Shown here piece by piece: positions 62,291 through 64,000 of a stretch of DNA of 64,000 bases. Every line of letters begins with the position of its first letter. Position 1 is the first letter of the stretch. The translations under genes were made by a program, and so were the position numbers. The notes beneath the pieces are model-generated. The model was given only the letters and a program-made list of their open reading frames with translations, was not told the origin of the DNA and searched no databases. Origin of the DNA: Maccoyibacter sp900556645. Lineage in GTDB: Bacteria; Bacillota; Clostridia; Lachnospirales; Lachnospiraceae. Where the stretch lies: NCBI GenBank assembly GCA_958349535.1, contig CATWDJ010000008.1, forward strand, positions 23,305-87,304, in the 5' to 3' direction.

Positions 62291-63072
62291 AGTCCCACCT
62301 TCCTTTCTTCGCCCAACTGGGTTCCTACGCCCATAATATCCACCAGCTCATAATTTTCTGCCCCATCCATCTTTTTCTCCCATAATAGCAGGAGTTTGGA
62401 AGTAATTACCGTCATGGTCAGATAAATCAGCATAACGATTGTGGCAGACTCAAAATAGGTATATAAAGCTCCCGCAACGCTCTTATGTACAAAGAACAAA
62501 TCCACAATGCTGATAATGGACAGCACGGAGGTATCTTTGATATTGATAATCAGGTTGTTTCCTATCTGAGGTAAGATATTGCGAAACGCCTGAGGCAGAA
62601 TGACATTGGTCATGGTCTGAAAATGGGTCATACCGATTGCCTTTGCTCCCTCGGTCTGTCCCGGGTCTACAGAAATAATTCCGCCTCGTACAGACTCCGC
62701 CATATATGCTCCGGTATTGATGGACACAATCAAGAATGCCGACTGCCACATTCCCAGCTGCACTCCGAAAATCTGGGATACACCATAATAAATAAACACC
62801 GCCTGCACAATCATCGGCGTTCCCCTGAATACTTCCACATAGATTTTTAAAATAATTTTTACGATTTTTAATAAGATTCGTTTTATCAGGGAATCCCGCT
62901 GTCTGTCCACCGGTATGGTCTGCACAATTCCCACCAGAAATCCTATGACGCATCCGATTGCCGTGGAAACCAAGGCAATCAGAAGTGTCGTTTCCGCTCC
63001 TTTTAAATAGGAGATTCCATACTGCTGCAAAAGATACAGAATCCTTTCCCCAAAGTTCATATCTGATATCAC
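62287..63072 (-). CDS. Polar amino acid ABC transporter permease
   Basis: 261 aa from a GTG at 63072, which has AAAGGAG 9 nt upstream, better placed than the ATG at 63060. HisM/GlnP-type permease: about five helices, ISYLKGAETTLLIALVSTAI (about 20-39), MAESVRGGIISVDPGQTEGA (near 139-158), the EAA loop GMTHFQTMTNVILPQAFRN. Forms a dimer with the ATPase. Confidence 0.93.
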   Translation of the reverse strand: MISDMNFGERILYLLQQYGISYLKGAETTLLIALVSTAIGCVIGFLVGIVQTIPVDRQRDSLIKRILLKIVKIILKIYVEVFRGTPMIVQAVFIYYGVSQIFGVQLGMWQSAFLIVSINTGAYMAESVRGGIISVDPGQTEGAKAIGMTHFQTMTNVILPQAFRNILPQIGNNLIINIKDTSVLSIISIVDLFFVHKSVAGALYTYFESATIVMLIYLTMTVITSKLLLLWEKKMDGAENYELVDIMGVGTQLGEERKVGL

Positions 63073-63089
63073 GTCAACAATCTCCTTTG

Positions 63090-63941
63090 TTATTCATTTG
63101 ACAACGGCTGCACCTTAATTGCCTCATCCATCATCTTCTCATAATCTTCTACTGTCATTTTTTTCAAGACACCGTTAATTTTATCTAACAGTTCTGTATT
63201 TCCCTTCTTTACAGAAATTCCAATATTGATGTCCTCATCGGAAACCTCAAAATTGTCATCCGTATCTGTAAAATCCAGAATCTTCATATCCGGGTAAGCA
63301 ATGCATGCTGCCTTTGTCGTAGGAATATCCGTTACTACCAGCTCGGTACGGCCGCTTTCCAATGCCACCAGCATTGCCGGTGCGGACTCCTGTGCCGGCT
63401 GAATCTCTGCATCCTTTAACTGCGGCAGACAATTATCATACCAGATAGTTCCCAACTGTGAGGTACAGGTGGCTCCTGCCAACTCACTGATGCCTGCGGC
63501 ATTTGCATATTTACTGTCGGATTTCACAAGTGTAACAATGGATGCATAATAATACGGCTCTGTGAAATCCACCATCTCTTTTCGTTCTGAAGTAATGGAC
63601 TGTCCCGCAATGACACAATCCACCGTTCCTGACTGGATAGCCGGAATCAGAGAATCCCAATCCAGTTTTACAATCTCCAGCTCATACCCCAACTCGTCGG
63701 CAATCTTTTTTGCCATCATAACGTCGTATCCGTATGCATAGTCTTTGCTGTCCTTAATCGGAACCGCTCCATTGGAATCGTCGGACTGGGTCCAGTTATA
63801 CGGTGCATATCCACATTCCATTGCCACTGTCAGAACCTTATCCTCTGAGCTGTCTGTTTTCTTTGTTTCCTTTGTTCCGCATGCCGCCAGTGAGCAGACC
63901 ATAGCTGCTGCCAACAACATTGATAATACCTTCTTTTTCAT
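63090..63941 (-). CDS. Amino acid ABC transporter substrate-binding lipoprotein
   Basis: 283 aa from the ATG at 63941 (GAGGAG upstream; the frame runs on to 63989 without a ribosome site). Lipobox SLAAC, C21. SBP_bac_3 fold: TVAMECGYAPYNW (about 40-52), GYDVMMAKKIADELGYELEI, DCVIAGQSITSERKEMVDFT and the C-terminal ISVKKGNTELLDKINGVL. Captures a polar amino acid, exact one unknown; first gene of the operon, which continues beyond 64 kb only as promoter. Confidence 0.95.
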   Translation of the reverse strand: MKKKVLSMLLAAAMVCSLAACGTKETKKTDSSEDKVLTVAMECGYAPYNWTQSDDSNGAVPIKDSKDYAYGYDVMMAKKIADELGYELEIVKLDWDSLIPAIQSGTVDCVIAGQSITSERKEMVDFTEPYYYASIVTLVKSDSKYANAAGISELAGATCTSQLGTIWYDNCLPQLKDAEIQPAQESAPAMLVALESGRTELVVTDIPTTKAACIAYPDMKILDFTDTDDNFEVSDEDINIGISVKKGNTELLDKINGVLKKMTVEDYEKMMDEAIKVQPLSNE

Positions 63942-64000
63942 AGTTTCTCCTCGTATTATATAGTAGTAGTGTTTATAGACCCTCTCCAAGGTCTGTATGC

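Noticed and set aside
1..64000. tRNA, rRNA, CRISPR arrays, insertion sequences and attachment sites
   Set aside because: None was recognised on reading either strand; only Rpn-like and RhuM genes hint at mobile origin.

Overview
The window looks like a chromosome segment of a motile, low-to-moderate G+C Firmicute, most probably a flagellated member of the Lachnospiraceae (Roseburia/Agathobacter-like; genus is inference). The support is Gram-positive style AGGAGG ribosome binding sites, lipoprotein ABC transporters, a CIRCE/HrcA site, a CdaA-CdaR-GlmM locus, the Mbl-FlhO-FlhP gene order known from Bacillus, and a YvyF-ComF pair. Almost every gene is on the minus strand. No rRNA, tRNA, CRISPR array or insertion sequence was seen.

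Region 1-10.3 kb is an exopolysaccharide operon read leftwards from rfbA: rfbA, a WbaP-type polyprenyl glycosylphosphotransferase, four glycosyltransferases, a hexapeptide acetyltransferase, an FdtA/QdtA ketoisomerase, an FdtB/QdtB aminotransferase and a Wzx flippase cut by the window edge. Together with rfbB at 15-16 kb these can make a dTDP-3-acetamido-3,6-dideoxyhexose (Fuc3NAc or Qui3NAc type). Region 10.4-15.1 kb is an accessory stretch. It holds an Rpn-nuclease tail remnant, two uncharacterised proteins, a frameshifted acyltransferase, a frameshifted small protein resembling a MACPF fragment, and a tight DprA-like/phosphoribosyltransferase pair.

Region 15.3-32.6 kb is a second glycan locus. 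It contains rfbB, then a set (GtrB/ArnC-like transferase, two SMR-like half-flippases, ATP-grasp ligase, SDR enzyme, RffA-like aminotransferase, YfhO-like GT-C) that resembles in outline the Arn lipid-linked aminosugar pathway of Gram-negatives. After it come a second flippase, another GT-C-like giant with DUF2304 and a DPM-like transferase, more GT2 enzymes and rfbD. Both loci draw on dTDP-4-keto-6-deoxyglucose from RfbA and RfbB.

Region 32.6-64 kb is mostly housekeeping: HPr, glmM-cdaR-cdaA with two upstream membrane proteins, yvyF and comF, a TrpXYZ-type ABC transporter, recD2, flagellar rod genes beside mreB/mbl, uvrB-uvrA, a lone RhuM gene, secA, a TSCPD protein, a TPP-riboswitch-controlled thiT, a GGDEF protein, an Hsp20 under CIRCE control and a polar amino acid ABC transporter. 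Two intergenic regions look like independent structured RNA genes: 47.67-47.76 kb, and 56.93-57.22 kb, which carries a 15-nt repeat with perfect Shine-Dalgarno cores.
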